DNA from: JAGBWK01 sp964462445
Lineage (GTDB): Bacteria; Bacteroidota; Bacteroidia; Bacteroidales; Muribaculaceae
Assembly (NCBI GenBank): GCA_964462445.1
Contig: CAYWXG010000005.1
Location: forward strand, 10,116 to 74,115
DNA: 64,000 nucleotides
Reading direction: 5' to 3'
Within the stretch, counting starts at the first letter, position 1. Each line of letters starts with the position of its first letter. Made by a program: the position numbers and the translations under genes. The notes under the pieces were generated by a model. That model had not been told where the DNA came from, made no database searches, and saw only the letters and a list, made by a program, of their open reading frames with translations. Shown here in pieces: positions 1 through 9,306 of the stretch.

Positions 1-2
1 AG

Positions 3-737
3 GGACTTATCGTAAAGCGCAATCTGCCTATCATCAAGGCATTCAAGGCAGCGAAACAACTTTCAGCATATATTCATTATTGCCACACTGATAAACACGT
101 TTCTGTGTGGATAGCACAACGCGAAGGGCGCGCAAAGGACTCTAATGATGTCACTCAAGAGTCGGTAATAAAAATGCTTGCACTTTCAGGCAACGATGCT
201 ACTGTTGAAACGCTGACAACACTTAATATTTGCCCTACAACTATTTCTTACGAATATGACCCGACCGACTATCTAAAAGCTACTGAATTCCTATGCAAAC
301 GTCGAAACCCCGACTATGTAAAAAGTCAGCACGATGATTTGCTAAATATGGAAACCGGTTTGCTTGGATTCAAAGGGCGTGTCCACTATCACTTGTCACC
401 ATCAATTAACGGAATGCTTCAGACTCTTACCGGCATTACCGACAAAATTGAACTTTTCAGCAAAATATGTGGTTATATTGACAAGTGTATTCATCGCGGA
501 TATCGTATTTTCCCGATTAACTACATCAGCTACGACCTGATTAACAAAACGACTCGATTTGCCGACAAATACACGCAGGCAGATATTGATGCATTCGACA
601 AATATCTCGATCAACAATTAGCAAAGGTTCGTCTTGATGATGTTAACGAAGAGGAACGCCAATATATGCGCGAAATGATCATCACGATGTATGCCAATCC
701 TCTAATTAATAAACTTATAGCAGAGGAGCAGGCATAG
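3..737 (+). CDS. Glycerol/phospholipid acyltransferase family protein, 5' end cut off
   Basis: The reading frame is open to the window edge, so the true start lies outside; 244 residues are visible and the GTG at 105 is internal. The segment reading WIAQREGRAKDSND (from 108) corresponds to the acidic, substrate-binding block of PlsC/LPLAT-type acyltransferases (the position of FPEGTRS in PlsC). The upstream NHx4D catalytic block would lie before the window. The family moves acyl chains onto glycerol phosphates or related lipids at the inner face of the membrane. The rest of the protein is a helical C-terminal region without a motif I recognise. It ends 23 nt before the phosphoesterase gene, so co-transcription is likely. 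The family is fairly certain; the substrate is unknown. Confidence 0.72.
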   Translation, partial: GLIVKRNLPIIKAFKAAKQLSAYIHYCHTDKHVSVWIAQREGRAKDSNDVTQESVIKMLALSGNDATVETLTTLNICPTTISYEYDPTDYLKATEFLCKRRNPDYVKSQHDDLLNMETGLLGFKGRVHYHLSPSINGMLQTLTGITDKIELFSKICGYIDKCIHRGYRIFPINYISYDLINKTTRFADKYTQADIDAFDKYLDQQLAKVRLDDVNEEERQYMREMIITMYANPLINKLIAEEQA

Positions 738-760
738 TATTACCTATCTCATCCATTATC

Positions 761-1951
761 ATGAGAATAAATCTTGTAGCGATAATCATTTTGCTCATTA
801 TAAATATTCTTGTTGATATTTACATAGCACGAGCATTACGCTGTCGCATCTCACGGCGATGGGTGATAAAAGTTTTTTATGGTATTTGTGGCATTTCGTT
901 AGGATTGATCATTCTATTGGTAGCAATGCCATTAGGTGGCAAGCTTCCCGATACACAGTTCCACCTATTTATGTGGCTACTATTAGCGTTTGTTGCGCTA
1001 CTTGTTCCTCGATATGTATTTGTAATAGTAGACCTATTAGCATGCATCCCTCAACTCTTTAAACGCAAGAGAAGTCGCCTTGGATCGGCAACTGCATGCA
1101 TCGCTGCCGTGATATCTATTTTAATGATATTATGGGGAACATTAGTCACAAGAAAATCGCTACAGATAAAGGACATAACGGTAGAAATAACGAATCTTCC
1201 GAAAGCATTTGACGGATATCGTATAGTTCAGTTCTCCGATTTACACACCGGTTCATTCGGGGCAGACGATACTTTTATACGCAAATTAGTTGCAGAAATC
1301 AATAAAATAGATGCCGATTTAGTGGTATTCACCGGCGATATTGTCAACCGCCATGCCAATGAAATTCGCCCTTTCATTAATGCTTTGTCAGAAATAAAAG
1401 GGCGCGACGGACAGTTTGCCATTCTCGGCAATCATGATTATGCCGACTATTATTATACAGAACGTAATCTTCGGGAAAATGACCGTGCTCGTCTCATTAA
1501 TTTCTATAGCTTAACATCTTTCGACCTCATTCTTGATGACTATCGTACAATATACAGAGGGAATGATTCAATCGTTGTAATAGGGGTTGAAAACATCGGC
1601 CGCCCACCATTTGCAGTTTATGGCAATTTAGACATAGCCTACCCAAATCTCGACGACAACGTTACTAAAATACTACTATCTCACGACCCTCACCATTGGC
1701 ACAACGATATCGCCAATCACCACAAGAAAAATATAGCGTTAACACTTTCCGGCCACACACACGCAATGCAAACGTGCCTACTTGGGTGGTCACCGGCAGC
1801 ACTGATTCATTCGGAGTGGAGTGGTCTTTATGCCGACACTAATAAGCAACATCAGCTCTATGTCAATATCGGCATCGGCACAGTTGGCACACCGATGCGT
1901 ATAGGTGCCACTCCGGAAATTACAATAATTACATTGCGCCAAAAGAGATAG
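761..1951 (+). CDS. Membrane-anchored metallophosphoesterase (YaeI/YkuE type)
   Basis: A 396-residue protein. Four hydrophobic segments (about 3-22, 35-58, 66-98, 107-128) precede a calcineurin-like phosphoesterase domain (about 145-396). The metal-binding motifs appear in order: SDLHTG (D-x-H), FTGDIV (GD), GNHDYAD (GNHD), LSHDP and SGHTHAM (GHxH). Relatives with this arrangement act on phosphoesters at the membrane, and some cleave UDP-diacylglucosamine-like lipids; the substrate cannot be read from sequence. It follows an acyltransferase by 23 nt and precedes tex by 30 nt, which fits an operon with lipid-related content at its start. The active site looks complete. Confidence 0.85.
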   Translation: MRINLVAIIILLIINILVDIYIARALRCRISRRWVIKVFYGICGISLGLIILLVAMPLGGKLPDTQFHLFMWLLLAFVALLVPRYVFVIVDLLACIPQLFKRKRSRLGSATACIAAVISILMILWGTLVTRKSLQIKDITVEITNLPKAFDGYRIVQFSDLHTGSFGADDTFIRKLVAEINKIDADLVVFTGDIVNRHANEIRPFINALSEIKGRDGQFAILGNHDYADYYYTERNLRENDRARLINFYSLTSFDLILDDYRTIYRGNDSIVVIGVENIGRPPFAVYGNLDIAYPNLDDNVTKILLSHDPHHWHNDIANHHKKNIALTLSGHTHAMQTCLLGWSPAALIHSEWSGLYADTNKQHQLYVNIGIGTVGTPMRIGATPEITIITLRQKR

Positions 1952-1981
1952 AATCCCTTACAGAATCCACAAAATCAAGCC

Positions 1982-4123
1982 ATGACTAAAGCCGAATATA
2001 TTTCCAAAATATTATCAATTGCTGTCAACAAAATCGAATCTACAATCGACTTGCTCGACACCGGTGCTACTATTCCGTTTATAAGTCGATACCGCAAAGA
2101 GATGACAGGCGGACTTGATGAAGTTACAATCTTTGACATTGAGAAACTCGCAAACAAATATGATGAAATCGTAGCACGAAAGTCATATATAATATCAACA
2201 ATTGATGCAGCAGGAGCATTGACTGAAGAATTACGCAATGCAATAGAAGCATCATTTGAGCCAACTGAGATTGAGGATATTTTTGCGCCATATAAACCGC
2301 GTAGACGCACACGTGCACAAATAGCACGCGAGCAGGGACTTGAGCCTCTCGCCGATGCACTACTCGCTAATCAACGTACTTTTTCTTTTGACAAAGATAC
2401 GCCCTCAGCTATCCGTCAAGCAATGAGCCTTGATGACGCAAAAGCAGGAACATCCGACATAATAGCAGAACGCATTAGCGACTTGGCAGCCAATCGACGT
2501 GCAACTCGACAGATAATCGAACGACATGCGATTGTAAACGTCGCCATACCATTAGGCAAGGGAGAAGCTGCGGACAAGTATCAGAATTACGATAAATTTT
2601 CAGGGAAATTATCACGTTTATCCTCCCACCAGACACTCGCTATAATGCGTGGAGTCAATGAAGGTATTCTGAAAATGAAAATCATTGTCGACGACAATCA
2701 ACTCATTGACAGCATAATACGTCGCACGCTTCAACGTAATGCCAATAAAGAAGTGGCAAATTTAATTTCCGAAGCAGTAATCGATGGCTATGATCGCCTA
2801 TTGCGTCCATCAATCGAGAATGAAGTCCTTACTCAAGCTAAAGATAAAGCCGACGAAGCCGCAATACGCAATTTCGCAGCCAACCTACGCCAGATGTTGC
2901 TTGCTTCACCATTGGGCAACCGACGCATACTTGCTATCGATCCCGGATTTCGCACCGGATGCAAAGTAGTTTGCCTTGACGCTAATGGAGGACTGCTTCA
3001 CAATGATGTCATCTACCCTACTGCGCCAAAACTCGACATAAAGGGAGCTACAAGTAAAATTGTAAATCTTGTAGAAGCATATAAAATTGATGCCATATCG
3101 TTGGGTAATGGCACAGCCTCACGTGAAACCGAACGATTTCTAAAGTCAATAAAATATCCTCGCAGAGTCGAAGTGTTTGTTGTTAACGAGGGGGGAGCAT
3201 CGGTTTATTCCGCATCGAAAATTGCTCGCGACGAATTTCCTGAATATGATGTAACAGTTCGCGGAGCAGTGTCAATCGGACGTCGATTGATGGACCCACT
3301 CGCAGAACTTGTGAAAATCGACCCTAAATCGATAGGTGTCGGACAATATCAACACGACGTAAATCAAAAGAAGCTAAAAGAATCGCTTGATACAACTGTG
3401 GAAGCATGCGTTAATTCAGTTGGAGTAGATATCAACACAGCTTCGGCACAACTACTACAATATGTAGCAGGGATAGGAGCGTCAATGGCAATGAATATTG
3501 TTGAATATCGAGCGGCAAATGGCGATTTCATCTGCCGAGAGGATATATTGAAGGTGCCACGATTAGGGGCAAAAGCATTCCAACAAGCAGCCGGTTTTTT
3601 GCGAATAAGAGGTGGGAGCAATCCCCTCGACAACACAGCCGTACACCCTGAAAGCTACCATATTGTCAAAGCCATGGCAAAAGATGCCGGCGTTGATATC
3701 GACAATCTTATTAAACGCCCTGACTTGGTAAAATCACTTGATTTAAATCGCTATGTCAATGATAAAGTGGGGCTACCGACACTCAACGATATCATTTCCG
3801 AACTTGAGAAACCGGGACGCGACCCTCGAACACAAGCAAAAGTATTTTCATTTGATGAAAATATATCCTCAATCGACGACTTATTGCCGGGGATGGAACT
3901 TCCGGGGATAGTAAACAACATTACCGACTTTGGAGCATTTGTGGATATCGGTGTGCATGAAAGTGGCTTATTGCACCTGTCACAGATAGCAACAAAATAT
4001 ATTAAACACCCGTCGGAGGTATTGAAACTATATCAGCACGTTAAAGTCAAAGTTCTCGAAGTTGACAAGCGTCGCAAACGAATTTCGCTATCGATGAAAG
4101 ACGTTTCACAGCAAGGAATATGA
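1982..4123 (+). CDS. tex: Tex family S1 RNA-binding transcription accessory protein
   Basis: 713 residues, full length for Tex/YhgF. In order: Tex N-terminal helical domain (about 1-190), YqgF/RNase H-like domain (about 320-420, with RILAIDPGFRTG), tandem helix-hairpin-helix region (about 480-565, with VAGIGASMAMNIVEYR) and a C-terminal S1 domain (about 637-706, with GIVNNITDFGAFVDIG). Tex binds nucleic acid and is linked to transcription and gene-expression control in the cytoplasm. Its TGA stop overlaps the ATG of the next gene (ATGA at 4120-4123), indicating translational coupling to the folK-like gene. No damage is visible. Confidence 0.93.
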   Translation: MTKAEYISKILSIAVNKIESTIDLLDTGATIPFISRYRKEMTGGLDEVTIFDIEKLANKYDEIVARKSYIISTIDAAGALTEELRNAIEASFEPTEIEDIFAPYKPRRRTRAQIAREQGLEPLADALLANQRTFSFDKDTPSAIRQAMSLDDAKAGTSDIIAERISDLAANRRATRQIIERHAIVNVAIPLGKGEAADKYQNYDKFSGKLSRLSSHQTLAIMRGVNEGILKMKIIVDDNQLIDSIIRRTLQRNANKEVANLISEAVIDGYDRLLRPSIENEVLTQAKDKADEAAIRNFAANLRQMLLASPLGNRRILAIDPGFRTGCKVVCLDANGGLLHNDVIYPTAPKLDIKGATSKIVNLVEAYKIDAISLGNGTASRETERFLKSIKYPRRVEVFVVNEGGASVYSASKIARDEFPEYDVTVRGAVSIGRRLMDPLAELVKIDPKSIGVGQYQHDVNQKKLKESLDTTVEACVNSVGVDINTASAQLLQYVAGIGASMAMNIVEYRAANGDFICREDILKVPRLGAKAFQQAAGFLRIRGGSNPLDNTAVHPESYHIVKAMAKDAGVDIDNLIKRPDLVKSLDLNRYVNDKVGLPTLNDIISELEKPGRDPRTQAKVFSFDENISSIDDLLPGMELPGIVNNITDFGAFVDIGVHESGLLHLSQIATKYIKHPSEVLKLYQHVKVKVLEVDKRRKRISLSMKDVSQQGI

Positions 4124-4527
4124 TAACAGCAGAGGGTAATAATGCCGTAATTATTATGTTGGGGTGCAACTTTGGAGATTGTAGCTTCAACCTCGACAAG
4201 GCAACTGATGCATTGCGGGAATACATTGATATTGAAGCCTCGTCCCCCACTATCAGTAGTCCGGATATCACAGGGAAAAGTTTCGACTATTTAAACCGTA
4301 TTCTATACGGAAAATCAAAACTCACACTTGACGAGCTCAAAACTGCAGTAAAGCAAATTGAAATATCAATGGGACGCAACCGGTCCACACCTTCTGAAGT
4401 TATAATCGACATTGACATAGTAATCTTCAACTCCAATATCATAAAACTCTCCGAATACAACACACCACACTTTCAGACGCTTCACGAAAAATTGAGACTT
4501 CCATTATTGAGGATTGAGAAAAAATAG
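4120..4527 (+). CDS. HPPK (FolK)-like dihydropterin pyrophosphokinase, short and divergent
   Basis: 135 residues against about 160 for classical FolK. FolK transfers pyrophosphate from ATP to 6-hydroxymethyl-dihydropterin in folate synthesis. Visible features: a start resembling LGSN (MLGCNFGD), a central GRNR segment and the metal-binding IDIDIV, which matches the LDLDI block carrying the two magnesium aspartates. The loop before that block is shortened, and the arginine usually found there (PRxLDLD) is replaced (SEVIIDID). It may be a fast-evolving true FolK or a paralog with another role. Its ATG overlaps the tex stop, so it is translationally coupled to tex. Confidence 0.62.
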   Translation: MITAEGNNAVIIMLGCNFGDCSFNLDKATDALREYIDIEASSPTISSPDITGKSFDYLNRILYGKSKLTLDELKTAVKQIEISMGRNRSTPSEVIIDIDIVIFNSNIIKLSEYNTPHFQTLHEKLRLPLLRIEKK

Positions 4528-4567
4528 CTAACTTTGGCAAAAATTATCCTCCTCTGAGTACAAAATT

Positions 4568-5386
4568 ATGAAGAAAAATAACCTAATACTCCGCTCATTG
4601 TCGGGAATTGTATATGTAGGGGTGCTAATCGGAGCCATCTTGTCGGGAGGTGTTTGGATAACTCTTCTTACAAGCATTTTGGTAGCGATTGGTATCTACG
4701 AGTTTATATCAATGACAAGCGAGGAGAAAATACCTCGTTTTGCAACATTGCTCGACATATCTGCCGCCATTATACTTCAAGTTGCCGTAGGGTCCTACTT
4801 TAACGGAACTCCAAAATCATTAATGTCTTTATTGATAGTGTATATATTGCTGATTGTGGCTCGTTTGGTGTCACAACTATATGCTATCAACCGCAATCCC
4901 GTAAACTCGCTATCTCACTCGATGATGGCTCAGATGTATATAACACTGCCATTAGCGATGCTTACAATGTTATGCAATATCACTACGCCGCAAGTAGCAC
5001 TTGCCGTACTTATATTTATTTGGGTGAATGACACCGGAGCATTTTGCACAGGGTCGACAATAGGTCGACACAAACTCTTTGAACGAATCTCACCCAAAAA
5101 GACATGGGAAGGGTTCTTTGGCGGGTTGATTTTTTGTGTAATCGCTGCAATAATAATGCATAGCTGTTTTGAACAATATTATGCAATGTTGAGCATTGGA
5201 CAAATGTGCGTATTAGGCATATTGGTTTCAGTATTTGCAACACTTGGAGACCTTGTAGAGTCGCTAATCAAACGTACCTGCGGAGTTAAAGATTCCGGTA
5301 AATTGATTCCCGGGCATGGAGGTATCCTCGACCGTATTGATTCAATCTTGTTGGTTGTTCCGGTAGCTCTGATATTTTTTCTATAA
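4568..5386 (+). CDS. cdsA: Phosphatidate cytidylyltransferase
   Basis: 272 residues, strongly hydrophobic, with about eight predicted membrane segments. The C-terminal CDP-alcohol signature is present: DLVESLIKR, then KDSGKLIPGHGGILDRIDS; the PKKTWEGFFGG block lies before it. CdsA makes CDP-diacylglycerol from phosphatidic acid and CTP, the precursor of phosphatidylethanolamine and acidic phospholipids, in the inner membrane. It sits 40 nt after the folK-like gene and 38 nt before purM, in the same run of plus-strand genes as the acyltransferase at the window edge. Length and motifs are normal. Confidence 0.94.
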   Translation: MKKNNLILRSLSGIVYVGVLIGAILSGGVWITLLTSILVAIGIYEFISMTSEEKIPRFATLLDISAAIILQVAVGSYFNGTPKSLMSLLIVYILLIVARLVSQLYAINRNPVNSLSHSMMAQMYITLPLAMLTMLCNITTPQVALAVLIFIWVNDTGAFCTGSTIGRHKLFERISPKKTWEGFFGGLIFCVIAAIIMHSCFEQYYAMLSIGQMCVLGILVSVFATLGDLVESLIKRTCGVKDSGKLIPGHGGILDRIDSILLVVPVALIFFL

Positions 5387-5424
5387 ACTCCCCCAATTTT
5401 TAATATAACGAAACTATATAAAAA

Positions 5425-6591
5425 ATGAGTGATCAAAGATACAATCTACGAGGCGTATCAGCATCAAAAGAAGATGTCCACAACGCCATCAAGAATGTTG
5501 ACAAAGGACTTTATCCCAAAGCATTCTGCAAAATTATTCCCGATATTTTAGGGGGAGATCCCGAATGGTGTAATATCATGCATGCAGATGGTGCAGGCAC
5601 AAAATCATCACTCGCATATATCTATTGGCGTGAAACTGGCGATATTAGCGTGTGGAAAGGTATTGCACAAGATGCTTTAATAATGAATATCGATGACCTT
5701 CTTTGCGTTGGTGCTACAGACAACATTCTGCTATCATCGACAATCGGTCGCAACAAACACCTTATTCCCGGCGAAGTAATTTCTGCCATCATCAATGGCA
5801 CAGAAGAGCTCCTTGAAGAGCTTCGTAGCCAAGGTGTCTCGATATACTCAACAGGTGGTGAAACTGCCGATGTAGGAGACCTCGTTCGCACTATTATAGT
5901 AGATTCAACAGTCACTTGCCGCATGCGTCGAAGTGACGTTATTAATAATGCTAACATTTCAGCTGGCGACGTCATTGTAGGTCTTGCGTCCTATGGTCAA
6001 GCAACATATGAAAGCGGATATAATGGCGGAATGGGGTCTAACGGACTTACCTCAGCTCGTCATGATGTGTTTGGCAAATACCTTGCAGAAAAATACCCGG
6101 AGAGCTACGATTCGGCGGTACCTCAAGAATTGGTTTACTCGGGAAATACTCGTCTGACCGACGAAGTGGAAGGAGCACCGATAAATGCCGGACAACTTGT
6201 ATTATCCCCTACTCGCACATATGCTCCGGTAATCAAAGCCATACTTGACAAAATGCGCAAGGATATTCATGGGATGGTTCATTGTTCAGGAGGCGCACAA
6301 ACCAAAGTGATGCATTTCGTTGAGAACAAGCATGTTATCAAAGACGACCTATTCCCAGTGCCCCCATTATTCGATTTGATACAACGTCAATCAGGCACAC
6401 CATGGCAGGAAATGTACAAAGTGTTCAACATGGGTCACCGAATGGAGATTTACGTTGCCCCCGAACATGCTCAAGCCATTATTGACACTGCGACTCAATT
6501 CGGCATTGAAGCTCGAATTGTTGGACGTGTAGAGGAGGCTACATCCAACCACCTCACCATCATCTCTGACAAAGGCACATTTGAATATTAA
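5425..6591 (+). CDS. purM: AIR synthase / phosphoribosylformylglycinamidine cyclo-ligase
   Basis: 388 residues, as in the longer Bacteroidetes PurM forms. PurM closes FGAM to aminoimidazole ribotide with ATP in de novo purine synthesis. Visible signatures: HADGAGTKSSLAY near residue 50 (ATP-binding DGVGTK-like loop), MNIDDLLCVGA (MxVNDxxxxGA-like), STGGETADVGD and the C-terminal FNMGHRMEIYV (FNxGxGM-like). The N-terminal AIR-synthase domain and the C-terminal AIRS_C domain are both present. A likely terminator follows at 6635. Confidence 0.88.
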   Translation: MSDQRYNLRGVSASKEDVHNAIKNVDKGLYPKAFCKIIPDILGGDPEWCNIMHADGAGTKSSLAYIYWRETGDISVWKGIAQDALIMNIDDLLCVGATDNILLSSTIGRNKHLIPGEVISAIINGTEELLEELRSQGVSIYSTGGETADVGDLVRTIIVDSTVTCRMRRSDVINNANISAGDVIVGLASYGQATYESGYNGGMGSNGLTSARHDVFGKYLAEKYPESYDSAVPQELVYSGNTRLTDEVEGAPINAGQLVLSPTRTYAPVIKAILDKMRKDIHGMVHCSGGAQTKVMHFVENKHVIKDDLFPVPPLFDLIQRQSGTPWQEMYKVFNMGHRMEIYVAPEHAQAIIDTATQFGIEARIVGRVEEATSNHLTIISDKGTFEY

Positions 6592-6634
6592 TTTTCAAAT
6601 TAACCAAGTATAATAATCTGAGTTTTTTATACAT

Positions 6635-6676
6635 GAGGAAGGGTGCATCAAATGGTGTATCCTCCTTCAATTTTAA
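6635..6676 (+). terminator. Probable intrinsic terminator after purM
   Basis: An imperfect long stem with several G-U pairs: GAGGAAGGGTGCATC (6635-6649) opposite GGTGTATCCTCCTTC (6654-6668), with a short loop and then AATTTT. It lies 44 nt after the purM stop. Confidence 0.65.
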
Positions 6677-6707
6677 CCAAACTTTTTTGTGCAAAAAATA
6701 TTAAAAA

Positions 6708-6740
6708 TTTGATTTGTATTAGATATTTTTTGTAATTTTA
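6708..6740 (+). promoter_or_regulatory. Bacteroidetes-type promoter candidate for the DUF3332 gene
   Basis: TTTG at 6708-6711, then 21 nt, then TAATTTTA at 6733-6740, one base off the TAnnTTTG consensus. Transcription would start near 6746, leaving a leader of about 85 nt. Confidence 0.45.
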
Positions 6741-6799
6741 TAAACTGTAAATAAACTGGTGTATAATATGCACCTCACAGAAATAAAGACTAAAAGCTA

Positions 6800-6815
6800 T
6801 TGATAACATTATCAA
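6800..6815 (+). promoter_or_regulatory. 16-nt dyad in the leader of the DUF3332 gene
   Basis: TTGATAACATTATCAA: two perfect 7-nt arms around a 2-nt centre, 15 nt before the start codon. It could be a regulator-binding site or a small RNA hairpin near the ribosome-binding region. Only the symmetry supports it. Confidence 0.35.
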
Positions 6816-6830
6816 CTATTTAATTAAATT

Positions 6831-7379
6831 ATGAAAAAGACTTATCTTAGCGCAGCATTAATTCTCACTGTAGCTGCATCACTATCTTTCTCTTCATGTA
6901 TCGGCAGTTTCTCACTGACAAACAAATTGATGGACTGGAACAAAAGTGTCAGCAATAAATTTGTTAACGAATTGATATTCTTCGGATTTTGGGTTATACC
7001 TGTATATGAAGTCACCGCATTGGCCGATTTGCTGGTGCTTAACTCAATAGAATTCTGGAGTGGCGAAAATCCTGTTGCTAAAGGGAAAAAAGTTATTGAT
7101 GGTCAAGATGGTCGTTACCTCGTAGAGTGTGATGGCAAAGGTTATACTATCACATCCGAGAATGATGGTTCGGTCGTTCGCCTTGATTTCGACTCTGCCG
7201 ACAAATCATGGAGCGTAGAAGCTGATGGTAAGAGCGTCAAGTTGATGAGTTTCGTTGACGACACTCACGTTAAAATGCTCGATGCCAATGGAGAGTATCA
7301 ATTTATCGAGCTTTCGGAAGCAGGGTTGATGGCATACCAAGAAATTATTTCGGGTCAAATATTTATGGCAGCCCGTTAA
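6831..7379 (+). CDS. DUF3332 family lipoprotein
   Basis: 182 residues. A lipoprotein signal peptide ends in the lipobox LSFSSC (Cys at residue 23), so the protein should be lipid-anchored in the cell envelope. The first half of the mature protein (SFSLTNKLMDWNKSVSN, then ELIFFGFWVIPVYEVTALADLLVLN) matches what I know of DUF3332, a Bacteroidetes and gammaproteobacterial family of unknown function. The second half is a small hydrophilic beta-rich region (about 80-182). It stands alone between two terminators, so it is probably monocistronic. The function is unknown. Confidence 0.8.
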   Translation: MKKTYLSAALILTVAASLSFSSCIGSFSLTNKLMDWNKSVSNKFVNELIFFGFWVIPVYEVTALADLLVLNSIEFWSGENPVAKGKKVIDGQDGRYLVECDGKGYTITSENDGSVVRLDFDSADKSWSVEADGKSVKLMSFVDDTHVKMLDANGEYQFIELSEAGLMAYQEIISGQIFMAAR

Positions 7380-7393
7380 TATATCAATTAATA

Positions 7394-7432
7394 AGAGAAC
7401 GTGCCAAAGTTATTTTTGACACGTCTCTTTTG
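7394..7432 (+). terminator. Intrinsic terminator after the DUF3332 gene
   Basis: A stem of AGAG-ACGTGCCAAA against TTTTGACACGTCTCT with one bulge (7394-7428), followed by TTTT. It lies 15 nt after the stop codon. Confidence 0.75.
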
Positions 7433-7479
7433 TTGAAAACTAGAAAATCTCCCAAAAAATAATATCAAATCAGGCATAT

Positions 7480-9228
7480 ATGAACAACGAGGAATTAATT
7501 AAAACCGTCACCGAGAAAGCTAAGGGCTGGCTCGGCGAAGGATATGATGAAGAAACACGCAAAGAGGTAGAGCGCATGCTCAATGCCGAGGATAAGACAG
7601 AGCTTATCGAGTGCTTCTACAAAGACCTTGAATTTGGGACCGGTGGACTTCGTGGCATTATGGGTGCCGGCTCTAATCGCATGAATATTTACACCGTAGG
7701 TGCTGCAACACAAGGGTTGGCCAACTATTTGTTGGAAGCATTTAGCGATCTTCCCCAAATTAGCGTTGTTGTAGGTCACGATGTGCGTAATAATTCACGC
7801 AAATTTGCGGAAATTGTTGCTGCGATATTCTCAGCAAACGGCATCAAGGCTTATCTCTTTGAGGACTTCCGCCCAACTCCCGAATTGTCATTTGCAATAC
7901 GTCATCTCGGTTGTCAAAGCGGGGTAAACATCACAGCATCTCATAACCCCAAAGAATACAACGGGTACAAAGCATACTGGGCTGATGGAGCTCAAATTAT
8001 TGCGCCCCATGATGTCAACATCATTGACAACGTGAACAAGATTAAAAACGTGAGTGAAATTAAATTTGAAGGAAATCCCAATTTAATTCAAATTATAGGG
8101 AAAGAGGTTGACGATGCGTTCCTCGCTAAAATCAAAGAATTGTCACTCAGTCCCGATGTTATTAAACGTCATGCCGACCTCAAGATAGTTTACACTCCTA
8201 TCCACGGTACCGGTGTTAATCTAATCCCCGATTCACTTCGCAACTACGGATTTACCAACATAATCCACGTTCCGGAGCAGGATATACCTTCGGGTGATTT
8301 CCCCACTGTTGAATCTCCCAACCCGGAAAATCCGCCGGCAATGGCAATGGCTATAGCAAAAGCCAAAGAAGTTGGAGCCGATCTTGTTGTTGCTTCTGAC
8401 CCCGACGCCGACCGTATTGGCTGTGTAATCCGTGACAATAAGGGTGAGTTTGTACTCATTAATGGCAATCAGATTGTGATGATACTTCTCAATTACCTAA
8501 TGACACGCAATGCAGAACTCGGCATGCTCAAAGGCAATGAATATATCGTCAAGACTATCGTAACAACTGAAACTATAAAATCTATTGCCGAAGCTTGGAA
8601 TATCAAGATGTATGACTGCTATACCGGTTTCAAATGGATTGCAGCCGTAATTCGCGACAATGAAGGCACAGCTCGCTATCTTGGTGGAGGCGAAGAAAGT
8701 TATGGATTCCTTGCCGAGGATTTCGCTCGCGATAAAGATGCTGTTTCAGCTATTTCATTGATGGCTGAAATATGCGCATGGGCAAAAGATAAAGGTATGG
8801 ACTTCTTGCAGATGCTACAAGATATTTATATCAAATACGGTTTCTCTCGCGAGGAAGGTATTTCTGTTGTTCGTACCGGCAAATCAGGCGCAGAAGAAAT
8901 TATCGCTATGATGAAAACATTCCGTAACAATCCTCCTGCAACACTTGGTGGAAGCAAAGTAGTTACAATAAAAGACTATGCAAGCCTTTATATGACAGAT
9001 GTCAATACCGGCAACGTAAGCAAAATGGATATGCCCACAACTTCAAATGTGCTTCAATATTTTACCGAGGATGGCACTAAAGTATCAATCCGTCCTTCGG
9101 GAACAGAGCCTAAGATTAAATTTTATATCGAAGTCAAAGGCACAATGGCAACCAACGCTGATTACGACAATGCGATTAAAGATGCGAATGAAAAAATTGC
9201 CGCAGTCAAATCAGACCTCGGCATCTAA
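7480..9228 (+). CDS. Phospho-sugar mutase (phosphoglucomutase/phosphomannomutase family)
   Basis: 582 residues, the length of the long PgcA-type alpha-D-phosphohexomutases. The catalytic phosphoserine loop is TASHNPKEYNGYK (about 147-159), the metal loop is DPDADRIG (about 308-315), the sugar-binding loop is GGEESYGF (about 406-413) and the phosphate-binding loop is RPSGTEPKIKFY near the C-terminus. The enzyme interconverts hexose 1- and 6-phosphates in the cytoplasm; the glucose versus mannose preference cannot be fixed from sequence. It is flanked by terminators on both sides, which suggests its own transcript. Confidence 0.93.
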   Translation: MNNEELIKTVTEKAKGWLGEGYDEETRKEVERMLNAEDKTELIECFYKDLEFGTGGLRGIMGAGSNRMNIYTVGAATQGLANYLLEAFSDLPQISVVVGHDVRNNSRKFAEIVAAIFSANGIKAYLFEDFRPTPELSFAIRHLGCQSGVNITASHNPKEYNGYKAYWADGAQIIAPHDVNIIDNVNKIKNVSEIKFEGNPNLIQIIGKEVDDAFLAKIKELSLSPDVIKRHADLKIVYTPIHGTGVNLIPDSLRNYGFTNIIHVPEQDIPSGDFPTVESPNPENPPAMAMAIAKAKEVGADLVVASDPDADRIGCVIRDNKGEFVLINGNQIVMILLNYLMTRNAELGMLKGNEYIVKTIVTTETIKSIAEAWNIKMYDCYTGFKWIAAVIRDNEGTARYLGGGEESYGFLAEDFARDKDAVSAISLMAEICAWAKDKGMDFLQMLQDIYIKYGFSREEGISVVRTGKSGAEEIIAMMKTFRNNPPATLGGSKVVTIKDYASLYMTDVNTGNVSKMDMPTTSNVLQYFTEDGTKVSIRPSGTEPKIKFYIEVKGTMATNADYDNAIKDANEKIAAVKSDLGI

Positions 9229-9246
9229 TAAAATTTGGATCTAACA

Positions 9247-9291
9247 CGGTGCCATAATGTCATTCCAACGGCATTGTGGCACCGTTTTTTA
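9247..9291 (+). terminator. Strong intrinsic terminator after the phosphohexomutase gene
   Basis: CGGTGCCATAATGTC pairs with GGCATTGTGGCACCG (9247-9284) around a short loop, followed by T6. It begins 19 nt after the stop codon. Confidence 0.9.
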
Positions 9292-9306
9292 AATAACTCA
9301 GCGACC

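Noticed and set aside
402..617. Minus-strand ORF inside the acyltransferase
   Set aside because: Shadow of the plus-strand gene with no recognisable motif.
9235..9306. Earlier in-frame start of the pseudouridine synthase
   Set aside because: It would translate through a strong terminator hairpin (9247-9290); the ATG at 9307 fits the family.
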